A stretch of 34,768 nucleotides of DNA from an uncultured Gemmatimonadota bacterium (GTDB lineage Bacteria; Gemmatimonadota; Gemmatimonadetes; Gemmatimonadales; Gemmatimonadaceae), in the NCBI GenBank assembly GCA_937867645.1, contig CALMKE010000093.1:1-34768 (forward strand). The letters are read 5' to 3'. Both the position numbers and the translations under genes were made by a program. Each line of letters opens with the position of its first letter. Within the stretch, counting starts at the first letter, position 1. Under the pieces are notes generated by a model. The model saw only the letters and a program-made list of their open reading frames with translations. It had not been told where the DNA came from and ran no database searches. Positions 17,651-25,056 of this stretch are shown here, piece after piece.

Positions 17651-18589
17651 GCCAACCTGCACTCCATTCTGTTCGCCGGGCACCCACTCGACGATACCGA
17701 CCGCTGGGCTGCCATGATTTACGTCTACGGGGACATCAGCGGGAAGCCGGACGATCCCATGATGGCCGCTGCCTGCTATCTCGGGCGGGAGCCGACGCTT
17801 CAAGTCGCAAATGCGCGATGGCAGGCGATTCTCGCCGAGTTCGGCCCTGGTGCCGAGTTTCACGCCACGGACTTTTTCGCGGGATGGGGTCTCGGTAAAG
17901 GGCTTACTAACACACAGCGGATTGACATCGGGCAGCGGTTTGCCGCCATCCCGGCGGATGAGGGCCTTGTCGGATTTTCGTTTGTGGTTGACAACCTTTC
18001 GTTTGGGCAGCGCCTTGCCCCTGTTATCGCTGAGGAGAAGCGTCGGTATTCCAGCGAGGATTTGCGAGTGTTCTGCTCCATGCGTTGCCTAGGGCTTGTC
18101 GCCCAATTCCTACACGAGGCTTACGACAGCAATCCGCCCGCCGAAATGAAGCAGTCGATTCAAATTATTCTGGAAGAGGAGCACGGTTTCGGGCGCTACC
18201 AGAACTTTTTTGGCGAGTCGCAGGCAAGAACGGAGCAGTGGACCTGGTGGTTTAGCGGAATCACGCCGGGCAAGAAAAAGGTTCTCCCTTTACAGATGGC
18301 CGACTTGCTGGCGCATCAGAGCGCATACCGGGTTGCTGACTTAACAAAAAACCCGAAGGCCCCCCACCGACCTGTATTCGGGCGTCTTGTGCAGGGTGAT
18401 CACGTAAGGCTGGACTGGCTCAACGAGGCAAACGCAGCGGAAAGCGCAGAATTCTACCGACTGATTCTCAGGAGTCACGCCGACGGGTTGGTTGCCGATC
18501 GGCGCGAACTAGAACGGCTTCGAGTTCTGGCGCGACTTACCGCTTGGGGTCGCTTCAAGCGTTGGCTGCGTGACTGGTTGTCACACTAA
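17642..18589 (+). CDS. DUF3800 domain protein (IS passenger)
   Basis: A 315-residue protein with the marks of DUF3800: an N-terminal acidic strand YVYGDISGKPDD (D31), EFHATDFF (E72, H74), a central acidic strand IQIILEEEHG (E178-E180) and LPLQMADLLAHQSAY near 215-229 (Q218, D221). DUF3800 is predicted to be RNase H-like, but its biochemical role is not established. ATG 17642 was chosen because GGAGGG lies 8 bases upstream. GTG 17633 and ATG 17714 are in-frame alternatives, the last starting directly at the conserved strand. It is carried inside the insertion element, convergent with the transposase. Confidence 0.85.
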   Translation: MYNANLHSILFAGHPLDDTDRWAAMIYVYGDISGKPDDPMMAAACYLGREPTLQVANARWQAILAEFGPGAEFHATDFFAGWGLGKGLTNTQRIDIGQRFAAIPADEGLVGFSFVVDNLSFGQRLAPVIAEEKRRYSSEDLRVFCSMRCLGLVAQFLHEAYDSNPPAEMKQSIQIILEEEHGFGRYQNFFGESQARTEQWTWWFSGITPGKKKVLPLQMADLLAHQSAYRVADLTKNPKAPHRPVFGRLVQGDHVRLDWLNEANAAESAEFYRLILRSHADGLVADRRELERLRVLARLTAWGRFKRWLRDWLSH

Positions 18590-18756
18590 TGGCGCTTTTT
18601 CTTCGGCGGATCAATCACTTCGCTCTTAGGCACGGCCAAGACTCGCCGCGTCAGATCGGCGAGTCTGGCCAGTCCTGCGCGCCCGTTTACGGGAGGTTCT
18701 TCGCGGTCACGCGCTTCCGTTTCCGGCCTCTTTTCAGTTTTGGCCAACTCTTATCC
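18590..18756. terminator. Bidirectional terminator-like hairpin between convergent IS genes
   Basis: The 167-base gap between the two convergent stop codons holds a strong hairpin at 18634-18670. The left arm GGCCAAGACTCGCCG pairs with the right arm CGGCGAGTCTGGCC over 14 base pairs with one bulged A and an 8-base loop. No long T-run follows on either side, so classification as an intrinsic terminator is tentative. Nothing else recognisable lies in the gap. Confidence 0.5.
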
Positions 18757-19734
18757 TCACGTCGTAGCGGGTGCCATGTCTGCGCTGATGAGTTCAGCAT
18801 AGGTCAGGCGCTTCCCAAGGATGTTCTTCAAGACGTGCACGAACCGACCGAGATCGTTTTCGGTGCGCTCGTTGAATCGGAAGGCTTGCTCGTCCAGATA
18901 GCGGAACAGGTGGAACGGGTCAACGCTCACGTAGGTGCCTTTGATCGAGCGCTTGAGCAGCGACCAGAAGTTCTCCATGCCGTTGGTGTGAACCTGCCCG
19001 TCCACGTACTTGATCGCGTGGTCAACCGCGGCATGGGCGTAATCGTCATGCCACTTCACTTCGGACAAACGGCGGTAGGTCGGGTGCTTGTCGGTGTAGA
19101 TAGACGCGCCCTTCTCGACTCCCGCTTCGATGTGCGGTCCGAGTTCGGTCTTGCGGGTTGTCTTGATGTGCGCGAGCCGAACGGTGGAGTGCTTGTCGCT
19201 GCGCTTCCGCTCAAGCATTCCCAATACGCCCTGCATGTGCACGGTGCCTTTCTTCGGGGCAACGCGCCGTTGCTTGGCCTTGTGCATGTTGCCGCGCTTC
19301 CCGCCGATGAAGCTTTCGTCAATCTCGACCACGCCGATCATCTTCTGGAAGCTCTTGGACTGCATGGCAAGCCGGATACGACCAAGCATGAACCACGCGG
19401 TCTTTTGGGTAACGCCAAGGGCGCGACCAAGCTCGTAGGAGCTGATGCCGTTCTTGGAGTTCGCCAGCAACCACAACGCCGGAAGCCACTTGTCCAAGCC
19501 CAGCGGCGAATCCTCGAAGATCGTTCCCACCTTGATGCTGAACTGGCGGCGGCAGGACCGGCACTTCCATATCCGGCGCGAACCGACAAAAGACGGCTTG
19601 TCGGCCTCGCAACGCGGGCAGGTTACGCCAGAGGGCCAGCGGAGCGTGACTACAAAGGCCAGCGCACGGTCAGGGTCCGCGAAGTAGCGGATAGCTTCGG
19701 CAAGGGAGGTCGGGGCAGCATGTTGTTTCAGCAT
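18757..19734 (-). CDS. IS1595-family (ISXO2-like) DDE transposase
   Basis: A 325-residue transposase. An N-terminal zinc ribbon (C39, C42, C58, C61) is followed by a helix-turn-helix region (ISSYELGRALGVTQKTAWFM). The ISXO2-like catalytic core has D139 in VEIDESFIGG, D215 in YTDKHPTY and E254 in HTNGMENFWSLLKRS. All three acidic positions are present and there is no frameshift, so it looks functional. The ATG at 19734 lies only six bases after a likely -10 box, implying a leaderless or nearly leaderless message. Confidence 0.95.
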   Translation of the reverse strand: MLKQHAAPTSLAEAIRYFADPDRALAFVVTLRWPSGVTCPRCEADKPSFVGSRRIWKCRSCRRQFSIKVGTIFEDSPLGLDKWLPALWLLANSKNGISSYELGRALGVTQKTAWFMLGRIRLAMQSKSFQKMIGVVEIDESFIGGKRGNMHKAKQRRVAPKKGTVHMQGVLGMLERKRSDKHSTVRLAHIKTTRKTELGPHIEAGVEKGASIYTDKHPTYRRLSEVKWHDDYAHAAVDHAIKYVDGQVHTNGMENFWSLLKRSIKGTYVSVDPFHLFRYLDEQAFRFNERTENDLGRFVHVLKNILGKRLTYAELISADMAPATT

Positions 19735-19769
19735 ACCCGGAATCTATGCTATAGGGCTGGGTGTGTCAA
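19735..19769 (-). promoter_or_regulatory. Likely transposase promoter built on the right terminal repeat
   Basis: On the minus strand TTGACA (19764-19769, within the terminal repeat) is followed after 17 bases by TAGATT (19741-19746), a reasonable -10. The predicted start of transcription falls next to the ATG of the transposase, so a leaderless transcript is expected. This is a reading by eye, not a computed score. Confidence 0.5.
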
Positions 19770-19782
19770 GTATATTAGTGCC
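19759..19782 (-). repeat. IS right terminal inverted repeat (24 bp)
   Basis: Inverse match of 17601-17624 with one mismatch. The element ends at 19782 and the duplicated CACTAGTC follows at 19783-19790. Confidence 0.92.
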
Positions 19783-19828
19783 CACTAGTCACTAGTCACT
19801 AGTCACTAGTCACTAGTCACTAGTCACT
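19783..19828 (+). repeat. CTAGTCA heptamer array, right part
   Basis: Six perfect tandem copies of CACTAGT followed by CACT. The first 8 bases are the IS target duplication. Together with 17583-17600 the pre-insertion array filled the gap between imp and the formiminotransferase gene and ended 13 bases before the latter's ATG. Confidence 0.95.
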
Positions 19829-19841
19829 TATCTTACGCCCC

Positions 19842-21365
19842 ATGAAACTGGTCGAATGCGTCCCCAATTTCTCCGAGGGACGGCGCCCTGAAGTGATGCG
19901 GGCGATCCGCGACGCCATCGCCGCGGTCGAGGGCGTGGCGATCCTGGACGTCTCATCCGACGTCTCGCACAACCGGTCCGTGCTCACGTTCGTGGCGCCG
20001 CTGGACACCGCCGTGGACGCGGCGCTCGCCGGGATCCGGGAAGCGCGCGACCGCATCGACCTCACGCAGCACACCGGCGAGCACCCTCGCATGGGCGCCA
20101 CCGACGTCGTCCCGTTCATCCCGCTCGAAGGGACGACGATGGAAGACTGCATCGCGCTTGCCCGCGCGCTCGGCGAGCGCGTCGGCCGCGAGCTGGAGAT
20201 CCCGGTGTACCTGTACGAGCGCGCGGCGACGCGACCGACCCGGGAGAATCTCGCGGACGTCCGCCGCGGCCAGTTCGAGGCGCTGCTCACCGAGATCGGA
20301 ACCGTGCCCGAGCGTGAGCCCGACTTCGGCCCGAACCGTTGCCATCCGACGTTCGGCGCGGTCGCGATCGGCGCGCGACCGTTCCTGGTCGCGTACAACG
20401 TTTACCTCGGCCCCGCGAGCAACGTCCCTGTCGCCAAGAAGATCGCGAAAGCCGTGCGCGGCTCGTCCGGCGGCTTCCGCTTCGTGAAGGGACTTGGACT
20501 GGAAGTTGACGGGCAGGCGCAGGTCTCGATGAACCTGGTGGACACGACGCAGACACCCGTGCATCGCGTGTTCGATTTCATCCGGATGGAAGCGCAGGCG
20601 CAGGGAGTTCCCGTCACCTGGAGCGAGATCGTCGGGCTCGTGCCCGAGCGCGCGCTGTTCGAGGCCGCGGCACACCATCTTCAGCTGGCGCAATTCACGA
20701 CCGAGCAGGTGCTCGAGGCCCGGGTGCGGGAGCACGCGTCGGGCGGCGAGAGCGTCAGCGGCTTCCTGGGCGCGATTGCTTCGTCGGCTCCGGCGCCGGG
20801 CGGCGGCAGCGTCGCCGCGCACGCGGGCGCGCTCGCCGCGACGCTCGCACAGATGGTCGCGGGCCTCACCATCGGCAAGAAAAAGTACGCGGCAGTCGAG
20901 GGCGAGATGAAAGAGCTCGCGATCCGCGCGGCCGCGCTCACGAACGCGCTCTCGGCGCTCGTGAAGCGCGACGCCGACGCCTACACGGCGGTCTCGGGCG
21001 CGTACGCGCTGCCAAAGGAAAGCGATGCGGACAAGGCGGCGCGCGACCAGGCGATTCAGGCCGCGCTGCTCCAGGCCGCGAATGTCCCGCTGGAGACCGC
21101 GCGCGCGTGCGCGGAAGTCGCCGAGCTCGCGCTCATGGCCGCCGAGCGTGGCAACTCGAACGCTGTGTCGGACGCGGGAGTAGCCGCGCTGCTGGCTGAC
21201 GCGGGCTGCAGAGGAGCCTCGTACAACGTGCGAATCAACGCCATGTCGATCACCGACAGCGCCGCGGCGAAGCGGCTGAACGAACAGGCCGCGGAGCTGG
21301 TCGGCCGGGTGTCCGCTATCGCGGAGAAAGTCGCCGCTAAGGTCGAGGCTGCGCTGACGCAGTAA
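19842..21365 (+). CDS. ftcD: Bifunctional glutamate formiminotransferase / formimino-THF cyclodeaminase
   Basis: A 507-residue fusion. The formiminotransferase half (about 1-300) begins MKLVECVPNFSEGRR and holds the catalytic histidine H81 in GEHPRMGATDVVPFIP. The cyclodeaminase half (about 305-500) starts SGFLGAIASSAPAPGGGSVA and contains IGKKKYAAVE and the Ala-rich four-helix core. The enzyme moves the formimino group of formiminoglutamate from histidine degradation onto tetrahydrofolate and releases ammonia. No other hut genes are near. Its 3' end overlaps convergent map by 29 bases. The displaced promoter question is relevant, since the IS now separates it from imp. Confidence 0.95.
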   Translation: MKLVECVPNFSEGRRPEVMRAIRDAIAAVEGVAILDVSSDVSHNRSVLTFVAPLDTAVDAALAGIREARDRIDLTQHTGEHPRMGATDVVPFIPLEGTTMEDCIALARALGERVGRELEIPVYLYERAATRPTRENLADVRRGQFEALLTEIGTVPEREPDFGPNRCHPTFGAVAIGARPFLVAYNVYLGPASNVPVAKKIAKAVRGSSGGFRFVKGLGLEVDGQAQVSMNLVDTTQTPVHRVFDFIRMEAQAQGVPVTWSEIVGLVPERALFEAAAHHLQLAQFTTEQVLEARVREHASGGESVSGFLGAIASSAPAPGGGSVAAHAGALAATLAQMVAGLTIGKKKYAAVEGEMKELAIRAAALTNALSALVKRDADAYTAVSGAYALPKESDADKAARDQAIQAALLQAANVPLETARACAEVAELALMAAERGNSNAVSDAGVAALLADAGCRGASYNVRINAMSITDSAAAKRLNEQAAELVGRVSAIAEKVAAKVEAALTQ

Positions 21366-22104
21366 GCACGCGCGGTCCGTTCTCCGTGATCGCGACAGTG
21401 TGCTCGAAGTGGGCGGAGCGCGATCCGTCCACCGTGACGATGGTCCACTTGTCCGGCATCGTGCGGGTATCGGCCCTCCCCGCGTTAACCATCGGCTCGA
21501 TCGCGATGGTCAGCCCCGGGACGAGCCGCGTGCCGCGCTGCGGCTTGCCGAAGTTCGGGACCTGCGGCTCCTCGTGGAAGCTCTCGCCGATGCCGTGCCC
21601 CACGAGATCCTTCACCACGGAAAACCCGGCCGCTTCCACCACGCCCTGCACCGCGGCCCCGATGTCGCCGATGTGATTGCCGGCGCGCGCGGCCGCCACG
21701 CCCGCCTCCAGCGCGCGGCGCGTGGCGTCGAGCAGCCGCGCCGACTGCTCGGGGATCTCGCCCACGCCGACGGTCGTGGCCGAGTCCGTGTGGTATCCCT
21801 CGAACAGGACGCCGATGTCTATGGAGACGATGTCCCCGTCGCGCAGCACGCGCTTTTTCGAGGGGATCCCGTGCACGATCTCGTTGTTGATCGAGGTGCA
21901 GATGCTGCCGGGAAAGCCGTACAGCCCCTTGAACGAGGGCTTCGCGCCGGGCTTCGAGCGGATGAAGTCCTCGGCGATCCGGTCGAGCTCGATGGTGCTG
22001 ATTCCCGGGCGCACCGACTGCTCCAGCAGGTCCCGCGCGGCGGCGAGTATCGCGCCGCCCTCCGCCATTCGGTCGATCTCGCGGACCGACTTGAGCTGGA
22101 TCAC
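21337..22104 (-). CDS. map: Methionine aminopeptidase, type I
   Basis: A 255-residue enzyme that removes the initiator methionine. Metal and catalytic residues are in place: H78 in NNEIVHGIPS, D96 in SIDIG, D107 in YHTDSATT, H170 in VGHGIGESFHEEP, E203 in IEPMVN and E234 in HFEHT. The GTG start at 22104 overlaps the adk stop (GTGA). The longer open frame upstream is only adk read out of frame. It is the last gene of the ribosomal run. infA, rpmJ and rpsM do not follow; convergent ftcD does. Confidence 0.96.
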   Translation of the reverse strand: MIQLKSVREIDRMAEGGAILAAARDLLEQSVRPGISTIELDRIAEDFIRSKPGAKPSFKGLYGFPGSICTSINNEIVHGIPSKKRVLRDGDIVSIDIGVLFEGYHTDSATTVGVGEIPEQSARLLDATRRALEAGVAAARAGNHIGDIGAAVQGVVEAAGFSVVKDLVGHGIGESFHEEPQVPNFGKPQRGTRLVPGLTIAIEPMVNAGRADTRTMPDKWTIVTVDGSRSAHFEHTVAITENGPRVLTASAQPRP

Positions 22105-22739
22105 TCTTTTTTCAGCGCCTCGAGCGCGCGCCGCAGCACTTCTTCGAGGCTGCCGTCCGCGTCGATCTTGAGCGGCGCGCAATTGCGATCCTCGTACCAC
22201 TTGATCACCGGGGCTGTTTGCTCCTTGTACACGCGCAGCCGGTTGCGCACCGCTTCCGGCTCGTCGTCCTTGCGCCGCACCAGCATGCCGCCGCATTTCT
22301 CGCACGTGGTCCCAGGCTCGCGGTCCCTGTACGGGTGCTGGCACTTCTCGCACACCGTGCGCGAGCTCAGCCGCGCGACCAGCTTCTCGTCGTCTATGTC
22401 GAACAGCAGCACGTTGTCGAGCTTGCGCCCCACCTCGGCCAGCATGACGCCGAGCCCCTGCGCCTGCGGCACCGTGCGCACGACGCCGTCGAGGATCGCG
22501 CCGTCCTTCGTCTCGTCGCCCTCGAACTTCTCCCGCATGATTCCGAGGATCACGTCGTCCGGCACGAGATCGCCGCGGTCCATGTAGCTCTTCGCCTCTT
22601 TCCCCAGCTTCGTCCCGTCGCGCACCGCCGCGCGCAGCACGTCCCCGGTCGCGATCTTGGGGATGCCGAGCTCTTTGGCAAGCAGCTCGCCCTGCGTGCC
22701 TTTGCCGGCGCCGGGGGGGCCTAGGAGGAGGAGGATCAT
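22101..22739 (-). CDS. adk: Adenylate kinase with zinc-type LID
   Basis: A 212-residue enzyme balancing ATP, ADP and AMP. The P-loop GPPGAGKGT is at 7-15. The LID carries four cysteines (C130, C133, C146, C149) of the zinc-binding type, in CEKCQHPYRDREPGTTC. The usual DGFPRT motif reads DGVVRT at 84-89. The key arginine is kept, but the conserved Phe-Pro pair is replaced by Val-Val. It follows secY after a 268-base gap and overlaps map by 4 bases. No good ribosome-binding site precedes the ATG. Confidence 0.95.
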   Translation of the reverse strand: MILLLLGPPGAGKGTQGELLAKELGIPKIATGDVLRAAVRDGTKLGKEAKSYMDRGDLVPDDVILGIMREKFEGDETKDGAILDGVVRTVPQAQGLGVMLAEVGRKLDNVLLFDIDDEKLVARLSSRTVCEKCQHPYRDREPGTTCEKCGGMLVRRKDDEPEAVRNRLRVYKEQTAPVIKWYEDRNCAPLKIDADGSLEEVLRRALEALKKE

Positions 22740-22755
22740 TGGAGGCGGGACAATG

Positions 22756-22786
22756 GTGACTAGTGACTAGTGACTAGTGACTAGTA
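22756..22786 (-). repeat. CTAGTCA heptamer array upstream of adk
   Basis: Four perfect tandem copies of GTGACTA plus GTA on the plus strand, hence TAGTCAC in the direction of adk transcription. This is the same unit and the same orientation relative to transcription as the array at imp/ftcD. It ends 16 bases before the adk ATG. Confidence 0.93.
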
Positions 22787-22812
22787 ACGGCAAAGGCAGC
22801 GCGTCCGTGCAA

Positions 22813-22940
22813 GGTTGGAGCGGAAGCGCTCAGGCGGCGCGTAGCGAGGCACCGCTTCGGTGCCCGGTCGGCAGCGGCTTCCGGGTCCCCGAAGGCGGCG
22901 TCTGAGCGACCGAGGAGACGCGCAGTTTGCGGCTCCGACC
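22813..22940 (-). other. Nested stem structure, possible structured RNA or repeat element
   Basis: Three nested stems are visible. The outer is GGTTGGAGC (22813-22821) with GCTCCGACC (22932-22940), the middle CGCTCAGGC (22827-22835) with GTCTGAGCG (22900-22908), each 9 base pairs with one G-T pair. An inner hairpin pairs GGCACCG with CGGTGCC around CTT (22848-22864). A further hairpin-like GGCTTCCGGG/CCCCGAAGGC lies inside. The region is transcribed between secY and adk. It may be a regulatory RNA structure or a degenerate repeat. High GC makes chance pairing easier. Confidence 0.4.
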
Positions 22941-23007
22941 GAGCGAAGCTAGCCGCCGGAGCGGGAGTCGGAATCACCGCCGACCGGCGCACAAATGCCA
23001 GACGACG

Positions 23008-24339
23008 CTAGAACGCGCCGCCGGGAGCGCGCCCGCGGAACCGCACGCGTCCCTTCTTCATGAACCCGTCGTACTTCCGGAGCAGCAGGTGCTGCTGCAT
23101 CTGCGCCAGCGTATCCAGCGCCACGCCCACCACGATCAGCAGCGACGTTCCGCCGAACTGAAAGGGTACGTTGATCGCGTCCGCGAGGAACACCGGCAGC
23201 AGCGCGATGAACGCCAGAAACAGCGCGCCCGGGAACGTGATGCGCGACATCACGTAATCTATGTAATCCGCCGTCTTCGACCCCGGCTTGACGCCCGGAA
23301 TGAACCCGCCCTGCTTCTTGAGGTTCTCCGACAGGTCCACCGGATTGAAGATGATCGCCGTGTAGAAGTACGTGAACGTGACGATCAGCACGACCGACAG
23401 CAGATAGTACATCCACGTTCCGGGGGCAAGCATCTCGGAAATCCGCACCGCCGTAGGGTTCGAGCTGAACTGCGCGAAGGCGCCCGGCACGACGATCACG
23501 GACTGCGCGAAGATGATCGGCATCACGCCCGAGGCGTTGACGCGCAGCGGAATGAAGTTCTTGCTGGCCTCGCGCATCCGGCCGCGGGCCATCGTGCGCT
23601 GCGGGATCTGGATCATTACCCGCCGCGCGGCCATCGTCACCGCGACCGTGGCCGCGACCACCGCCACCATGATCAGCGCCAGCACGATCAGCGAGAACGG
23701 ACCTACCACGCCCGTGCTCACGAACCGCAGCGTCGAAAAGATGCCGGGCCAGAAGCGCTCCACGATCGAGAAGAAGATCAGGAGGCTGGCGCCGTTGCCG
23801 AGCCCGCGCTCGGTGATCTGCTCGCCGAGCCACATGACGAACACCGCGCCGGTCGTGAGGACCAGCACCATCTGGACGGTGAACGCGAAGCCTGGGTTCG
23901 CGACCGCATTCTCCAGCGACTGGGTGAACAGCGCGAAGCCGTACGCCTGGACTACGGCCAGCCCGACGGTCAGATAGCGCGTCCATTGGTTGACTTTCTT
24001 CCGGCCCTCTTCGTCCTTCTGCAGCTTCTCCACCGACGGCACGACCGCCGCGGCGATCTGCATGAAGATGCTCGCGGAGATGTACGGCATGATGCCGAGC
24101 GCGAACACCGTCGCGCGGGAGAGCCCGCCGCCCACGAACAGGTCGTACAGCCCGAGCAGGCCCGCCCCGCCGCGATTGGCGAAGAAGTCCGTCAGCGCGA
24201 TGACGTCCACGCCGGGCGCGGTGATGTGCGCGCCCACACGGTACAGCAGCAGACACACGAAGGTGAAGCTGATCTTCTGCCACAGCTCCGGTGTCCGGTA
24301 GATGTTCGCTACCGCCGCCGCCGCATTCGGTTGTGCCAT
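23008..24339 (-). CDS. secY: Preprotein translocase channel subunit SecY
   Basis: A 443-residue polytopic inner-membrane protein with ten hydrophobic segments, the protein-conducting channel of the Sec system. Recognisable stretches are TFVCLLLYRVGAHITAPGVD in helix 1, the plug-side GLYDLFVGGGLSRATVFALG, MPYISASIFMQI, and the basic cytoplasmic loop near GVKPGSKTADYIDYV. The ATG at 24339 lies one base after the rplO stop, the conserved rplO-secY junction of the spc operon. Length is normal. Confidence 0.97.
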   Translation of the reverse strand: MAQPNAAAAVANIYRTPELWQKISFTFVCLLLYRVGAHITAPGVDVIALTDFFANRGGAGLLGLYDLFVGGGLSRATVFALGIMPYISASIFMQIAAAVVPSVEKLQKDEEGRKKVNQWTRYLTVGLAVVQAYGFALFTQSLENAVANPGFAFTVQMVLVLTTGAVFVMWLGEQITERGLGNGASLLIFFSIVERFWPGIFSTLRFVSTGVVGPFSLIVLALIMVAVVAATVAVTMAARRVMIQIPQRTMARGRMREASKNFIPLRVNASGVMPIIFAQSVIVVPGAFAQFSSNPTAVRISEMLAPGTWMYYLLSVVLIVTFTYFYTAIIFNPVDLSENLKKQGGFIPGVKPGSKTADYIDYVMSRITFPGALFLAFIALLPVFLADAINVPFQFGGTSLLIVVGVALDTLAQMQQHLLLRKYDGFMKKGRVRFRGRAPGGAF

Positions 24340-24340
24340 G

Positions 24341-24799
24341 TCAGTCCTCTACGCGGCCCCCGGCCGCAAGGATTTTCTCGCGAGCGCCGTCGCTCATCTT
24401 CACGCCGCGAACCGTCAATGCCTGCTTCACCTCGCCGTTCGCGAGCAGCTTCGCCGGCCCCTTGCCCGCGCGAATCAGTCCCGCTGCCGCGAGCGACTCG
24501 GCCGTGACTTCCTTCCCGCTCACGTGCTCCAGGTCGCCGAGACGCACGACCTGGTGCTCCGTGCGGAACGGATTGGTGAAGCCGCGCTTCGGCAGCCGGC
24601 GCGACATCGGCATCTGGCCGCCCTCGAAGTGCGGCTTGCCGCCGCCCGGTCCGTGATGGCCCGCGCGCGCCTTGATGCCCTTGTGTCCCTTGCCCGAGGT
24701 CTTGCCCGTGCCCGAGCCCGGCCCGCGGCCGATGCGCTTGCGGTTACGGTGCGAGCCCGGAGCCGGAACGAGATTGTGCAGCCCGATCTTGTCGCTCAT
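24341..24799 (-). CDS. rplO: 50S ribosomal protein L15
   Basis: A 152-residue L15: MSDKIGLHNLVPAPGSHR, then KRIGRGPGSGTGKTSGKGHK, the Gly-rich extended arm that enters the ribosome core, and the C-terminal globular part ending GGRVED. The ATG at 24799 overlaps the rpmD stop (ATGA). The longer open frame upstream is rpmD out of frame. Confidence 0.97.
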   Translation of the reverse strand: MSDKIGLHNLVPAPGSHRNRKRIGRGPGSGTGKTSGKGHKGIKARAGHHGPGGGKPHFEGGQMPMSRRLPKRGFTNPFRTEHQVVRLGDLEHVSGKEVTAESLAAAGLIRAGKGPAKLLANGEVKQALTVRGVKMSDGAREKILAAGGRVED

Positions 24800-25056
24800 T
24801 TCCCTTCCTCTTTCACCGGCGTGACCTTGATCAGGTGACGCACGTGTTTCAGCTGGCCGCGAAGTGACGGCGAATCCTTGTGCACCACGACGTCCTGGTG
24901 GTGCTTCAGCCCGAGCGCCTCGAGCGTCCGCCGCATGCGCCAGGAATGGCCGATGCCGCTGCGCACCTGCTCGATGCGAACCATGCCGGACGTGAGCGTG
25001 TTGGGCTCGGTCCGCTTGGGTCCGCGCGTCGGGTGCCATACGTGTGTGCGTGCCAT
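24796..25056 (-). CDS. rpmD: 50S ribosomal protein L30 with N-terminal extension
   Basis: An 86-residue product. The L30 domain is residues 25-86 (MVRIEQVRSGIGHSWRMRRT, LRGQLKHVRHLIKVTPV), about the usual 60 residues. It is preceded by a 24-residue basic segment ([19 protein letters not shown]) not normal for bacterial L30. The ATG at 25056 shares its A with the rpsE stop (TGATG), which favours the long form. An internal ATG at codon 25 could produce a standard L30. Confidence 0.9.
   Translation of the reverse strand: MARTHVWHPTRGPKRTEPNTLTSGMVRIEQVRSGIGHSWRMRRTLEALGLKHHQDVVVHKDSPSLRGQLKHVRHLIKVTPVKEEGK

Larger units (their letters stand above)
17601..19782. mobile_element. IS1595-family insertion sequence with DUF3800 passenger gene
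   Basis: A complete 2182-bp element. The 24-bp terminal inverted repeats at 17601-17624 and 19759-19782 differ at one base; both share TAATATACTTGACACACCC. The 8-bp sequence CACTAGTC flanks both sides (17593-17600 and 19783-19790), the duplication size known for IS1595-type elements. Removing the element and one copy restores an unbroken heptamer array. It contains two convergent genes: a plus-strand DUF3800 protein and a minus-strand DDE transposase. Base composition is visibly less GC-rich than in the neighbouring genes. Intact ends and an intact transposase suggest a recent, possibly active insertion. Confidence 0.92.
22740..23007 (-). other. Intergenic secY/adk region
   Basis: This 268-base gap is the second longest without a gene. 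It holds a heptamer array near adk (22756-22786) and a nested stem structure (22813-22940), both listed separately. The short open frame across 22774-22992 on the minus strand has a repeat-derived, low-similarity sequence and no ribosome-binding site, and is not called. Confidence 0.6.

Noticed and set aside
18589-19788. 399-codon plus-strand frame over the transposase
   Set aside because: It is antisense to a transposase with intact zinc ribbon and DDE motif.
17583-19828. CTAGTCA arrays as a CRISPR array
   Set aside because: Units are 7 bases with no spacers, and there are no cas genes.
22774-22992. 72-codon minus-strand frame between secY and adk
   Set aside because: It runs through the heptamer array and stem structure, has no ribosome-binding site and resembles no protein.
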